Positions 10,701 to 25,700 of a DNA stretch of 64,000 nucleotides are shown here, in pieces. The DNA is from Gordionus sp. m RMFG-2023. Taxonomy: Eukaryota > Nematomorpha > Gordioida > Chordodea > Parachordodidae. The stretch lies in assembly GCF_954871325.1 (NCBI RefSeq), contig NC_088776.1:27204508-27268507 (forward strand). Reading direction: 5' to 3'. Position 1 is the first letter of the stretch. Each line of letters opens with the position of its first letter. The notes beneath the pieces were generated by a model. That model was given only the letters and a program-made list of their open reading frames with translations, was not told the DNA's origin and made no database searches. The position numbers and the translations under genes were made by a program.

Positions 10701-13700
10701 AATATATATGATTGATGGTATCTAATCTTTTCCCTTATGACAGCAATTCTTGAATCTGCCATCTGAACGTTTTTCCAAAGAAAAATTTAGAGAATCACAA
10801 CATTGGCACTTAGTGTTGAGCAAGCCACAATAATGTTCTTGTACCAATGATTGTTGTGCAGGAATATCTATCTAAAATAAATAATAAAAATTGTATTTAC
10901 AATTTAGTACTTTATAAATAAAATAAATTTGAGGCCTGCTAAAAATTATACATACAATTTAATATTTTTGTAATTAAAACAAATCGGAGGCCTGCAGGCC
11001 TGCTCTGTTATAAACATATGCCAGGCTTTTTTTAAATATTAGTGCTGGGCAATTCTGATTCCCAAATTTATTATTTATTCATCATTGAATAAAAAAAATA
11101 TTCTGAAAGCCCGTTATTCTTGACTGGCTATCAGTTATTTAAAAATAATGTAGATTATTAGTGTCATAATATGTTGTAAAAATCAAATATCTCTCTCCTC
11201 CCTTTACCTATTAAAACTTTTTAAATATAATAAATTTTATTTTGAAATTTCCACGTTATTTGATGATATATAAATCAGAAAATAAAAGAAAATATTTGAA
11301 TCACACTCTCATCAAAATGATGGGGAATTGGAATTTTATTCTATATTTGATGATGGATAAATCAGAAAAATAAAGGGGAAATTTTTAAATTATCAATCAA
11401 CGAATAAGGGAGAAAGTTCTGATTTCACTATCATCTTGACAGGCAAAATGAAAGATAAAATAACTAAGTGCTACTAATCGTGAATGGCTCAAAGTTAACT
11501 GGTTTATAGAAGGATATAGATACTTAATGTTTGATGAAGGGGAATGAGGTATCTTAAATTAAAAGTTGCATGTGAGAAATATATGATATTTCAAATAGGT
11601 TTAATTTGATTTTAGTTAAATTGATTAAATTTTTTGGATTAAGTTTATTTGTCAAAAGTGGTAAAATATTTACCCATACAATTTATAGTATTTTTATTCA
11701 ACCTTCGAATTTTTATATTCTGAGTCTCAGGGTTAGGCAGTATGGCGAATACTTGTATCTAAGATACAAGATCCTTTTGTATCTTCTCAGTATCTTTTTG
11801 ACATTTTTAATAAGATACTAGTATCAGTATCTAAGATCCTTTATTCTAAAGAATCTTTATCATTTTCATTTTATTGACAAAAGATAGATTTTTTTTAATA
11901 TTCATATTTAAAATTTTACATATCATAGTATATATCTTATTTTCTTTGAGAATCATGTATTAATTTCCTTTTTTTCCACCATATTTTAAATATAATTACA
12001 ATTAAAATTAGTTGAAAATTTTACAACTCATATTAAGGTAGATAGATAAAAAATAACAATACCAAAACATAATAAGTATAGATTATATTTTATATATAAA
12101 TGTAACTCGATAGAATATTACCAATTTTATGTAATATTTTTTTAATTTGTAGGAATTAACACTCATTGTAGTGAAGAAGAAGATAGTGAAATTTAAATTA
12201 TGGAAATAAATTCCCATGAATCAAATCCAAATCTTAAAATTTTATATGGAAATTTTTTAAAAATAAAAGTTAAAAAAGACAATGTACAGGATAGATGTAA
12301 AACCTGTATAAACAAAAAAATGATAAATGGTTAAACACAAGTTTTGTTAAACATTAAAATATATTATTTATATGTGGTTAAAAGTGACATATGTTATCTT
12401 AAATATTGTTTACTATATTGTCTACCTTTATTAAAAGCTACCTAGGTGGTATGGGCAATAGATTTTAAGAAAATATTTTCCTATGATTTGAATATAATGA
12501 GGCTTTTTTGACATCAATATCACATCCATATTTAAGAACTTATGGATTGAGTCAGATGATAAAATTAATAAAAGAAGCTTTAAATGTAGTATCAGAGTAT
12601 ATAATCAAGCTCAAACTATAACACCGATAGATTTAACATCTAATCAAGAAAATCATGATTATTTTTCTTTTGGTGAAACAAATGTTGTTGAGTTCAATAA
12701 TACAAATAATAATGAACTGGAAAGTAGGAAATTTTTTATAAATATAATATTGCAAAACCTTCATCAGTTCCATTGAAAGGCAATTTAGTTTTGGTACACT
12801 GTTAAGTAGGCCAAAACAGTAAAGATCTAATAATAAATTATTTGAAAAATTTGATTATCCTATAAAATAATGAATCTATTTTAAATACTCTTTTGCAAAT
12901 TAATATCAACTCCCATTGAATTCTATTCTCTCTTCCCTATCTATGCTAAGAATGGACTATTACTAACATTAAAATGCCTGATTATTATACTTAACTCATC
13001 ATTAAATATTTTATTAATTATTGTAAATATTCATTCTTATTATATGCGTATGTTATGTTCTTCACAAATAAATAATAAAAACTATAATATATAAACTATT
13101 CTAATTTAATTGATAATTTAAAAGTATATTGATCCTCTAATTAAGCATATATCCTAGATTCATTTTTTCACAAAGAATCTGTATCTGTATCTAGATTCTT
13201 TTTTCAGAGGACCTGCTCAACTCTGTTAAGTTTATACTCAGTCCAGACATAATGATATATTATATGAGAGATCACAATTAAAATTTTTCAAAAATTTTTA
13301 TGGTAGAATATCTATATTTCATATTAAATGTTGTATATTGTTATTTAATAAATTTTCCTCTTCACCGAACAATAAAAATATCTATTCTAGTTATAAAACA
13401 AACTCTGAATTGTATGCTATAAAATTGTGATCTCTTAGATAACAATTTTATGTCTGGATTGAGTATATAGGATCATGACTTAAAAAATTAAAAGGCTGAA
13501 TATAAATATAATTTGAAGGCATAAATATTTTATAACTTTTGATATTTTAACCAATCCCTATAAAGAGGTCAAATAATTTAGCTAAAATCAAATTAAAATT
13601 AACTTGGTACAAACAATTAGAATTGAAAAAAATAAGCTATGGTTGAGCATTCTTTTTAATTAACATTTGATAAATTCTAAATTTATTACAAACCTGCCTT

Positions 13701-16700
13701 TATTTTATTGACACATATAAATATATTTACAAATAATGGGTATAAATTTGTAACTATATGGGTTATCATATGAAGCTTTCTTGAGTATCATTAAAATCTT
13801 TAAAAAAAAGACATGATATAAATTAATTTGTTTTCCATATATTATAGTACATTAGTTATTTTCTTAATCCCTCTAATAAATTTCTTAAATTTATGTTATC
13901 TTAATTTTATTTCAACTATTACCATAAATAAAATTAAGGTAAATTTACACTCAAAATTACAAATTTTATCTTTCTTTTCATCATTCTATAATCTAACTTG
14001 TTTTTTATATATTATAGTACATTAGTTATTTTCTTAACCCTCTAATAAGTTTCTTAAATTTATGTTATCTTAATTTTATTTCAAATATTATCATAAATAA
14101 AATTAAGGTAAATCTTATTCATCCAATTAAGTAGTTTAAGAAAAATTATTACTTTAAAAGTATTTTATGAGATATCTACTGGGTATAACTCCTATACTTT
14201 GGCAAGTTGCTATTTTTAAAATTTAAAAATAAGGTAGGCTAAAAACAATATTACTTCGTCTAACTCCTATGGTTGTTGTCCCTATTATTCAATTTATTTC
14301 TCAAGAAATGGAAAAATTAAAACATTTTAAATATAGCGGGTTATCATGTGAAAATGAATTGTCATGTGACAAAATGGTATTAATAATCATAGGTGTTAGT
14401 TTTAGTATATTTTACTAAATATCATGGGTGTTAGTTCTAGTATATTTTACTAAATATCACGGCCTATAAAAAGATGTTTATGATATGTGAATTTAAAGTA
14501 AGAGAATGAATGTTTAAATTTTGTATGATATTATCATTGAGCCAAATAAGCTATGATGATTTTTATTGGACAAATATTTTTTAAAATAACACTATTGGCT
14601 AAATTTGATTTACGTTGTGACATGGCTTATATATATATTATTCAGGCCTATAAAAAGATGTAAGATATGTGAATTGAAAGTATGTGAATGAATGTTTGAA
14701 TTTGGTATGATATCATCATTGGACCAAATAAGCTATAATGATTTTTATTGGACGAATATTTTTTAAAAGAACACTATAGGCTAAATTAGATTGACGTTTT
14801 GACACAACTTTTCTATATATTACTAGATGATAACCCGTCAAGAATAACGGGAAATCAGAATTTTCTTCTTTATTCAATGATGGACGAATAATAAATCTTT
14901 ATTTGATGATGAATGAATTAAAATTTTCCTATCTTATGAGATGTGATTTATAAATTTATATTTTTTTACACAAAACTCATCTAGCAAGAATATATTTTTT
15001 ATATTATAAATTACAAATACAAATGAATAGAAATTTAGTTTAAAAGATTTTTTATTGAGTACATAAATTAAAATTACTAACCATATACTTCATAAACATA
15101 TTTTATAAAAAATAATGGAAAATTTTAGAATAACCCGTCATCTAAATAAATATAAATTTCTGAATCGCATCTCATAAGATAGGAAAATTTCTGATTCATT
15201 CATCATCAAATAAAGGTAAAATTTATTATTCATCCATCATTTAATAAAGAATAAAATCTGATTCCCCATCATTCTTGACGGGTTATGAGCTAGTAACTTA
15301 CATTTTTGATAACGAGTTCTTAAAAAATCCCTAAAATATATATGTAAATTTAAAGCAAGATCGCAAAAGGCATTTTTTTTGTTATTTATGCTAAAAAAAT
15401 GGATTAATATTTCCTCCATTATACACTTTACAATGGCTTTCTTTATTTCCCTGTGTCCAACAATTTCTTGAATCCAGCAAATCAGAATTTTTTTTGCAAA
15501 TGATATAAATAAGGCATATCTATGGTTTGCCCATATTTATAAAAAATAATTCAAACCCAAGCCCATCATAAGTTTCAAGAATTTTGCCCAAGCCCATATC
15601 CAAAAATTTAATTTATTGCTTTAAATGTAAATAAACAATATTTAAGTGTATTTAGGCAATCACTTTGTTTGCAATACTGAAATTTATTATCATTATAAGA
15701 AAAAAATGCATTATATTTTTAAGTTCAGTTTAATAGGCTAAATTAAAATGAAATTTAGGCTTTTTATCAAAAACCCAGTCCTGGCAAAGGCACATTAGTA
15801 AATATATACCTGGCACCCCATGGGCCGCAAGCCTCCCCATGAAGATCTCTGATTGAAATGTTAAACCTTCAATCATTAAAATATTTTGTCATCTGAGTTG
15901 GAGGTTATTCTATCTCCATTTTTGTCACAAATAATTTTTTTGATAGATTGATTATTTAAGAATATATTAATCTTTTTATATAAAAAATCTTAGAATTTTA
16001 ACTTATAAAATAAATTATAGCTAATATTAGATTATTCTATCTCCCTATTTCTTCTTATTGATAAAAATATATTATTCCATTAACAAAAAATAAACAATTC
16101 ATCCAGCATGATCCTTTAAAACGTTTTCGTATTATGTAAATGGAATAAAAAGTTATTTTAACTGATTGTATGGTTTTATATATAGATCCTGATATTACTG
16201 GTTCAAAAAACAAAAAATTAAAAGAATATATTTTATTATTATTTTAAGAAAAATAATATTACCATAATTTTCCATTAAAATATATTAAAATTTTTAAAAT
16301 AAAATTTTGGTCTTATTTAATAAAATTTTTGGATTTAAAAAGAAGTTGTTTGGAAAATAGAATAATATTTCTTAAAATAATAAAAATAAAATTTGATTTA
16401 TTCTATTTCCAGTTTTAGAATAATAATAAAAATGATTTTTTAAGAAATATCATGGTATTTTATATAATTAAGTGATGAGGTACTATTAAATATACACATG
16501 TATTTCATATAAAACCTACACTTATCTCAAAAAATTATTTAAATGCTTTTAAAACCTTCATAAATACTCTTTTAAACAAAGACCTCTTATCATAGATTTG
16601 AATCAAATATGGGGCCAACCTGATTGTTTCACAAAAACTCTGGTGGTATCCATCCCATTGCAATTGGCTATTTAGAAGATTATTAGCAAAATAGTTCCAT

Positions 16701-19700
16701 GGGTCAAAATCCATAATAATTAGGATTCAGTAGAGATCTGCAAAGTTAGGTCCAGCCCGAGAATTCTATTTAAAATAATCGGGTTTGGGCCGGTCCTAAT
16801 ATTTTTAAAAAAACGGGCCGGGTCGGGTCGGACCTTGGAAATTTTATTAAATATATCTAAATTTATCAATTTTATATTGAATTTTTTATGTAAAATAAAA
16901 ATTTTTGATTTAATTTATTTAAACTAAACGCTATATAACATATGTCTTTTATTTTAAGTAAATATAAAAATTAATTTCTATATTTAAATAAATTCGGGCC
17001 TGGCCGGGCCGGTAAATTTTATAAAATAAATTTCGGGTTCGGGTCGGGCCAGCAAAACTTTTTAATTTCGGGTTCGGGCCGGGCCGGCAAAACTTTTTTT
17101 AAAAATATTTCGGGCCTGGCCGGGCTTGAAAAATTAGGTCCGATGCAGATCACTAATTCAGTGTTAAGGGATAAGTCAAAATAGCATGCCATTCATATTT
17201 AATTCAAAATCCTTTTCCTAATATGGATATTATCAAAGTATACTTTAGAAAATCTTTTAATAACAAATTTCGAGAACATTTCATTAATTACTCCTAAATT
17301 CCTAGAGACATACTGTGTAACATTAAAACTCTCCTTTTTTCAGCCCAGATCTCATAGACTCTGTTTACGCATTAAAAATAAAATAGAATTTAAACTTTCC
17401 TATTCTTTGGATATACTGAAATAAATAGGTTTACTTTGGTGTTCAGCAACAAAGCTTGATTTAAAAAAATATTATCTAAATAAAATTTGTTGAAAAAAGA
17501 ATATTTTACCTGCAATGGAATTTGATATGGATATTGTGTTGAGTATATTCGCCATATTATAAATCACATGGGAATTACTATTGGCTTAAAATTGCTATGA
17601 TGATTATCATTGGACGAATATTTTTTAAAAGAACACTATTGATTAAATTTATTGACGTTTTTTGAGGAATATTATAACAAATAGATATGCTAATGAAATA
17701 AAATGAATTTTGCATTCTAGATATAAATACAGATACCACCTTTCTATATACTTTAACAAATCGGATTATTATTATCTGGAAATCAAAAGCAAATAAAATT
17801 AATAGATAATTTTTTTGTAAAAAAAAAGATTAACCAATTTTTTATTCGAAAATATTAAATCAATTAGAATTAGTTACCATTTAACCCATTAATGGTCAAG
17901 ATTTTTCTAGTGGATAAAAATGCTCAATTTTTTCAAATTATATTGATTAATGCTCAAATATGATATTCTAAAAAAATCAGCCAAAAAAAATAATCATAAA
18001 TAGAAAATCTAGCCTGGTGCATATATGCACCGTTAACCATTAAGAGGTTAAAAAAGATAAAAATTATATAAAATACTATAAGATCAAAAAAACAACAAAT
18101 ATCTTTATTCTTTTTTTGTAATTTATAATAAAAACGAGAAAATGTTTATATATTATGAAAATCCTTGAAACATTTAATATGGAGTGCGATTTGACATGTT
18201 TGGCACATATATCTTGAGTGCGTATGGCAATATCTGCATCTTCGTCTTTTTCCATCTATAATTTTGGATAAATAATGTCCAGATGAATCAATAGGGTTTT
18301 CACACTGTAATGCAAACTGGCTGGCGTGACCTGTACTTGAATTTTTTTCAATTTTTACTGGCGTTCGAAGGAGGTAGTTAGTAACTTCTCGTCTAAATGC
18401 AAGCAAACTCTTCTTGTCATCTCGATTCACGAATTTCCAGATTTTCCATGAATTTACCAAAGCTACATCAATAAAATTGGTGAATATTGGCCACCACCAT
18501 TTTTTTCCTCTTATTTTTATTCTATATGTAGATATTAGATTATCACATAGATCAACTCCACCCATGTGTTTGTTATAAGCAGTTACCATATTTGGCTGAG
18601 GAATTTTTATTTTAGAAGATATTTTCTTAGAATACCTTGAAACATTAGAAAGCAAAGAGATAGTGTGGCATGTCGATGCAACGGTCACCACCGAATTATC
18701 ATTCCAACGAACTACAAATATTTCGTTTAATTTTTCAAACCTATAATCATAATATCCTCTTTCTTTTTTTGCTACAACCTTTATAGATTCAACTGGGCAA
18801 TGCTCTATTCTATTGTCCCTCACAGTTCCAGTTGCAAAATATCCCATTTGTTTTAAGTATGACAAGAGTTTAAATGATGTAAAGAAATTATCAAAATATA
18901 TTTTATGATAATTTGGTTTTTGCAATGCCTTTAATAATTTTATGATTACATTTCCACCTAATCCATATTCATATTTATTTTCGCTTTTTCCTTGATATAT
19001 ATCAAATGAGAATACGTAACCGTCGAGGCCAATATCCAAGACTTGTATCCGAATCTAATTGGTTTTCCTTTTATGAACATTTTGCAAGAATGTCTTCCTC
19101 GATATGGTATCATCTGTTCATCTATTGATAAATGATGTTTAAAAATTCCGAATTGCTGAAATTTATTATTCAATATATTAATGTAAGGCCTAACTTTATA
19201 AAATCTATCATGTATATCTATTTTAGTATTGTCTGCCAAATGGATATTATATTTCAAATTTCGAAATTGTAATTGGGTCATTGTATCCCGGATTATTGGA
19301 ATAGAAATATCGCTGTCATTAGACCAGTACATTCTTTCTTGTGGGAGAGAATGACCAGTAAATAATAGAATTCCAATAAATCTCTGAATATCTTGGATGG
19401 TTATGCATATGTTAGGTCTATTCATTTGTTTAGCATAAATATTACTTTGTTCTACAATTAGGGAATATAAGTCTTCGTCGAAAATTAAACAAAATATATC
19501 TGATGGACTTTTACCATGTAAATCATTTTCAAGTTTTATTACATCTTCCTTTTCTCCATTGAAAGGGCTTGAAGAATATATTGCATCCGTTTTTCTCCAT
19601 TTTAAATTATGAGAAATTCGAGAATAGCTTCTTGTAGAATATGGTTCTGGAAGGTCGTCATCAACTGAATTATGAATCTCCAATTCTCCAGCTGTATCTG

Positions 19701-22700
19701 AAGGCAAAACTCCGACATTTGTTAAGTCATTTTCATCGAAATCTTCTTCATCACTAACTGCAGAGGGGTTTGGCGGAATTATAACCATATCTCTTTCTTC
19801 AATTGGTTCCTCTTCAAAAAGTTGAGCAAGCGCTTGTTCAATTGTTAGAAAACGTTAAAAAAATTTATTAAAAATTAAATATCTAGACAAATTATTTTCG
19901 TAGAATCTTGATTTTTTTATTAGTCATCTATTATTTTGATAATTTTGATTGAATTGACAAAACAGGTGCATAATATTTTATATAAATAAAATAAAATCTT
20001 CAGAAAGGAAGAGGCTAAAAATAATTTTAAACTTTTGAATATTTATGAACCTAATAATTTCATATAATTTGATCGGGATAAAAAATTATAATAGGAACAA
20101 TATATTATTCGATTTAATCTCAGGGGAAAAAAATTTTTTTAAATTATTTTCAAAAGATCTTTTTTGGGTATAAAATTTTTTTTAAAAATTCTTAAGGGGC
20201 TCGAGCCACCCACCCCTCCCCTTCCCACCCTTAGTGACGGTAGTGGTTTTAAGTATAATATAAAAAATTATAATTCATTATGTTAAATTTCATTTGTTTG
20301 AATTTTTTTAAATAATATATACTGCTAGATGGTCAACGGTGCATATATGCACCAGTCAACTTTATGTGGTTACCTACTAAAATATTAATTATTTAAAAAT
20401 TCAAAAATAATTGATAAATATTGATATATCTATAAAGAATATATACACACTAGTTTTCATCGAAATAATTTTATAATATGCTCGTGAGATCACTTAGAAA
20501 ATTTTGCATTTTAGACCTCATAAATTCGCAAAGTTTGAGGGTTTCTTAGGGGCATAAAAAATATTCTTTTCATATTTTTCTTTTCCAGTTTTGAATTACA
20601 ATGTCTGAACTATATAAAAATCTTTTTTATTATTTTTAAAAAAAACTACTATGTTAAAATAAGGTATATAGGAGGTGGTGCATATATGCACCGTTAACCA
20701 GTAACGGGTTAACCTTGCACTCATGACAATTTTTTTCAATGAACTTTTCATCAGTAACAATAATCAATTTAAATACAACTCAATATACAATGGTATTATA
20801 GACTAATGTTGTAAACGAGTTCAACGAAGTTTGTTTTGAAAAAAATGATCGAATTTTTCTTTTATTTTTTGACGAACTTTGAACGTGAACGCGTTCTTTT
20901 TTTTTGACAAACACGTTTATTATTTATGTTCGTTAAATTTCAATCTTCTTTATTCTTAATAAATATTTGATATTAATCAATAATTGTAAATAAATCAAAG
21001 GCTATCAAATATTTTATGTTTAATATTTAAAAGAATAGTTGTATAATCTGAATTTTTTTTAAAAGGGGGGAGTTTGACTAATTTATTTTATAACTAAAAA
21101 ATAAAAATCAATTTTTGATTATAATTTATTGAAGACAAAATTTAATTTTTATATATTGTAAATTCAATAATTTTGACAATATGAAAATAATTTAACTTCA
21201 ATTTAATAGCATGAAACTTTTGTATTCCTGAAATTGGCCTTTTGAACAATACAATTTTTCATTCATCATCTTTTACAAATGCTTAAATAATTCTAATGAT
21301 ATTCACCTTTTAAATTAAATGAATCTAAGGTTATTAATATTTGATTCTCACATGGACGCTGAAGGTAGTTCTTTTTGCTAATTTTTAATTTATATTTTTA
21401 GAAAAATCTGACGTCTTATCCACTGAAACTGAAATTTGACCCAAAATAAATGTGTTATTTTTTTTTTTCCTTATTTGAAAATGAGTTATTCCTAACTTTC
21501 TTAATTGCGTAAAAACAATTAAAAATAAATATATTATGAAAAATAAAATGGCCGAAAATGCACTGTTGGTCAAATCCATTTCATTAACTATTTTATAAAT
21601 ATTATTACAAGGTGGTATTTTACTAAAGGTAGGCCTCATATTAAAGCTTTCAAAGGAATAAACCATCATCTATTTTTTATAGTGCTGTAAACATTTCTAA
21701 AAAAATCGAACGCGTTCACGTTCACAAACGCGTTCACGTTCATGAACCGTTCAAAATTTTTTGATAAATTTTTTTAAAAATTTAATTTAATATAAATAAA
21801 CTTATATTTTTTAATACAATATTTTAGCCATGTTAAAAAATAATATAATATATAGCGAATAAAAAGATATTTTTATTTATAAAATTTTTTTCTTATTTCA
21901 AAATATTTATCTGATAGACAAAAACACTTGGCAGTTAATACGGCATTAGCTATACTAAAAACGCGCTCTACAGGGGCAGATGAGAGGATTGCGGTATTAT
22001 ACTTAATAAACAGCTCTTTAACGTGGAGAATTAATTAAAAACATTTATTGTTTTATTATTTGCTTCAAAAAATTGAGATAAGTTATCTTCCTCCAATCCA
22101 TTCTCTACTTCCTCGACAAAAAAATGGATATCTCGAAATTAACAGTTCTCTAGAGTTTTCAAAGCATTTTTTTCAATAGCGCTATAAGTTTATTTTTAAT
22201 AGGTTCGTTCTGTGAAAGTTTTATCCATGGCCATTGAGGTTTGAATGCTGGATGTATAATTGCAGAAAGAACATATTGATCTTTATATATGTGTTCAAAT
22301 CCTTAAAAAAATAAAATATATGTAATTAATTGAGAGTGATAGGTTTAATACCTTTTATTAATCCCATTTAATACGGCGTCTATCAATGGTTGACCATATT
22401 TGAGGCCACTATTTTTTTTTAATATAAAAATAACTATCATTGTTGGGGTCAAATATCCCAAATGCATTATTTTTTCAAATTTAATGATTTTACTTAGTTA
22501 TATTATATTATATAAAATAAAATAATTAATATTACAATCAAATTTCTTTTTAAATTGGAATCTGAACATTTTGACAATATAATACTTTTTGGCCACATTT
22601 TATACTTGGTAAGCATTGAATTAGTTCCTTCAATATAGGATGTTACTTTAAAACATTTATCATATTTGGCCATGGTAATGATAATTCATCTGATTTTGGA

Positions 22701-25700
22701 TTTTCAGAATCAAATGATGAGGATTAAATAATAATTTCCATGCTTATCCTCTATTAAATTAAAATATAAACAATAATATTCAAATTAATAAACTGTGTTA
22801 AAAAAATTGAAATGTGAAAAGGAAATACACAGCCGATTAAAAAATATAGATATACTTTTTTTTAAAAAATTCGGAAATATTAAATTTTTCAAATAAATAT
22901 AAATAAAAGTATTTTTAAAATTGAACGAACGTTTAATTCAACGCGTTCGTCATAAAAAAGGAACGCGTTCACGTTCAAAGTTCGTCAAAAATAAAAGGAA
23001 CGCCGTTCATCATTTTTTTCAAAAAAACGAACTTCGTTCACGAACGCGTTCGTTTACAACACTAATTTTTTAAAATAAATTTAATTATTCTGAAATATTT
23101 TAATCATTTATTTTTAAAAAAACAACAATTCCGAAAAATTCGAATTATTTTAAAAAATTAATTGTTCACCAAATATTTTAAAATTATTTCTAAAGTCCTT
23201 AGTACCTATTGTGTTGTGTTAGTTTTAAAACAAAATATCCCAATTTATATTCAAATCTATATATTTATTATCTTTTCTATCTTAATATTCAAATTAGAAT
23301 ATAACTTGTCCTAAGGTTTTCCAGAATTTTATATAGCCTAAATATGTAACAACACATCACTAACTCTTCAAATCGACGATCTTATATCCGTCAGAATCTG
23401 TATTAGTCAAGGTTGTTAACCTGGTCGAATACGGTCACTAATATAAAAATCAGTTTTTCAATTCAATAAATATCTTTATTTTCTTTAAATCCAAGAATGA
23501 AAATTAGTAATGAATTGTCGTAATCAATACATATTTTTGAAACAAAATATATGATTGAGGTACATATTTTTGAAACAAAATATATGATTGAGGTATTATA
23601 AAAAAATATATAAATGCCAACTGCAACAACTTGCTTTATAAAAATTAAATAAATTGAAGGTGTTTAATATTTCATTCTCATTGACGCTGAAATTTCTGCT
23701 AACCTTATGCATGGGCTGTTACGAAAAAATGTCATTCCGCTTTGATTCCAAAATCAAGTTCATGGTTTGATTATGAAATTTATTCATATATTGAGTACTA
23801 CATCATCAGAAAAAAAACATTTTTGATAAATTTTGATTTTAAGAAAATTATTCATTTTAAGGTTAAAAGAAAAATTGGTCTTAAATCTGCAAATTTATTA
23901 AAGCTCACTTTTATATCAATATGACTTGTTTTAAAATTAGAATATAATTCCTTATGATCGCATATAATATGAGTATTTTCTTCAATTCTCTCTTTAAACC
24001 TTTATTGTTATAAAACGGTTTTTACCTGGCATCATACTATTTTAATCGGAATTATGAAATTTTTCAATAATATAGGTTCGAAAAACACTTCCATTTAAAA
24101 ATTTGTGGAGAACACCTTTTTCCTTTACCAATTTGTTAGCTATCTTTAATAAAACGACTAATTATTAGCTATTTAGAAAATGATCATGGATTAAAATATA
24201 TCGTTTTATTATATTTAAAATTATCTCACATCATATTTATTAATTAAATTAGAATGTTCTATTCTTTTTATATATATATTTATTACATTTAAATAATAAA
24301 TACAATTTATTATTCCTTCAAACATTTTTTAGTTAGATTTCCTCATAAACCTCTTTGTAGGTTTACGGTTTCTTGATCAACAACGTAATGCAGTATTTGT
24401 ACCTGCTTCATTTACTGGCTCAACTATTTCTGTAACTCCCAATGAACTTTCATGAGTCGGAATAATTGAACGATTTCTTTGCTGATCTGCGTGTTCCTGC
24501 AATGTTCATTCGGGAGTTACAGCAATATAAGAATATAACCCTATCCTTTCTTTAATCACTCCCTTTCTCCAATCTTTGGTGTTCTCATTGTTTAACCACA
24601 CAGGTTGTGAAATCTCGAATTCTCTCCCTTTCGATAAATCATGATTTTGACATTGTCTTTCATTTGCCTTTTCAATTTCATGTTCTACATTTAGTCTTAT
24701 CCAGTCCAAACTAGTTTTCAATTGTTTTTCAAACATAATCTTGGCAGGAGATCTCCATGTAGAGCTATGCTCCCCCAATCGATAATTTGTTAAAACCTGT
24801 ATCAAAGCTTCTTCTGGATTAGAAATTGACTTGTTGCGTAATATCGACCTTTCAAAGTTCGTATTGTACGCTCAGCTAATCCATTAGTTTTCTGATAATA
24901 GGGCATCAAACGTATATGATATATGTTATTTAGTTCACAGTACCGACGGAATTACCCAGATATGAATTGTGGTCCATTATCTGACACATTTTACTTGGGT
25001 ATTCCTAACCTAGCAAATCATTTTTTAATCGTTTACTCATAGCTTCAGAAGACGTATTCTACATTAGATCAACTTTAATCCATTAGCAGTAGGAATCAAC
25101 ACCGATTAGCCAATATCGTGAATCCACTGGTCCAGCAAAATCAATATGGATTCGCTCCCAAGATTTCTTACCTACAATTCAATAATACAGAGGTACTTCT
25201 TGAAATTCAGGTCTATTTTTCTGGCATCTAGAGCATATTTTGATAAAATTTTCTATATCAATATCATATCTGGGCTACCAACAATACATTCCTAGGATGA
25301 TGACCCCTGTGAATCATTCCTAACGCTACATTTATTAATTTATTAGGAATAACAAACCTCCCATTCCATTCCATAATATCACGATCGACAGAAAGCTCTT
25401 CTCTTCGATTATAGAAATTAACAATTTCTTTATCTTTATGACGATCAACGTTTCGCCTTTGCTGATTATGCATTGCTAATTTTTTTAAATATTAAATCTA
25501 ACTTCTACTCTTTTCGTAGAATATTTTCTACAATTGCATGTCATCTAAATTAATACTTCGAATCTCCAAAGCATGTTTAGAATCTCGATTCTCTTCCATG
25601 TCTAATATCGCAAGCCTTGATAATGCGTCGGCGATTACATTTTTACTACTTCTATTGTAAAATCATAAGAAGCCATCTTCCAGGCCGAACGTGTCAAACG

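Larger units (their letters stand above)
17881..20712 (-). mobile_element. piggyBac element, 2.83 kb, nearly intact
   Basis: Bounded by TTAA at 17881-17884 and at 20709-20712, the piggyBac target duplication, with inverted ends TTAACCCATTAATGG and TTAACCCGTTACTGG. It contains a piggyBac transposase on the minus strand and three copies of the 16-bp palindrome GGTGCATATATGCACC. An R1-type terminal fragment sits in its right part at about 20120-20247. The coding region carries one clear frame slip, so the insertion is recent relative to other elements here. Confidence 0.9.
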
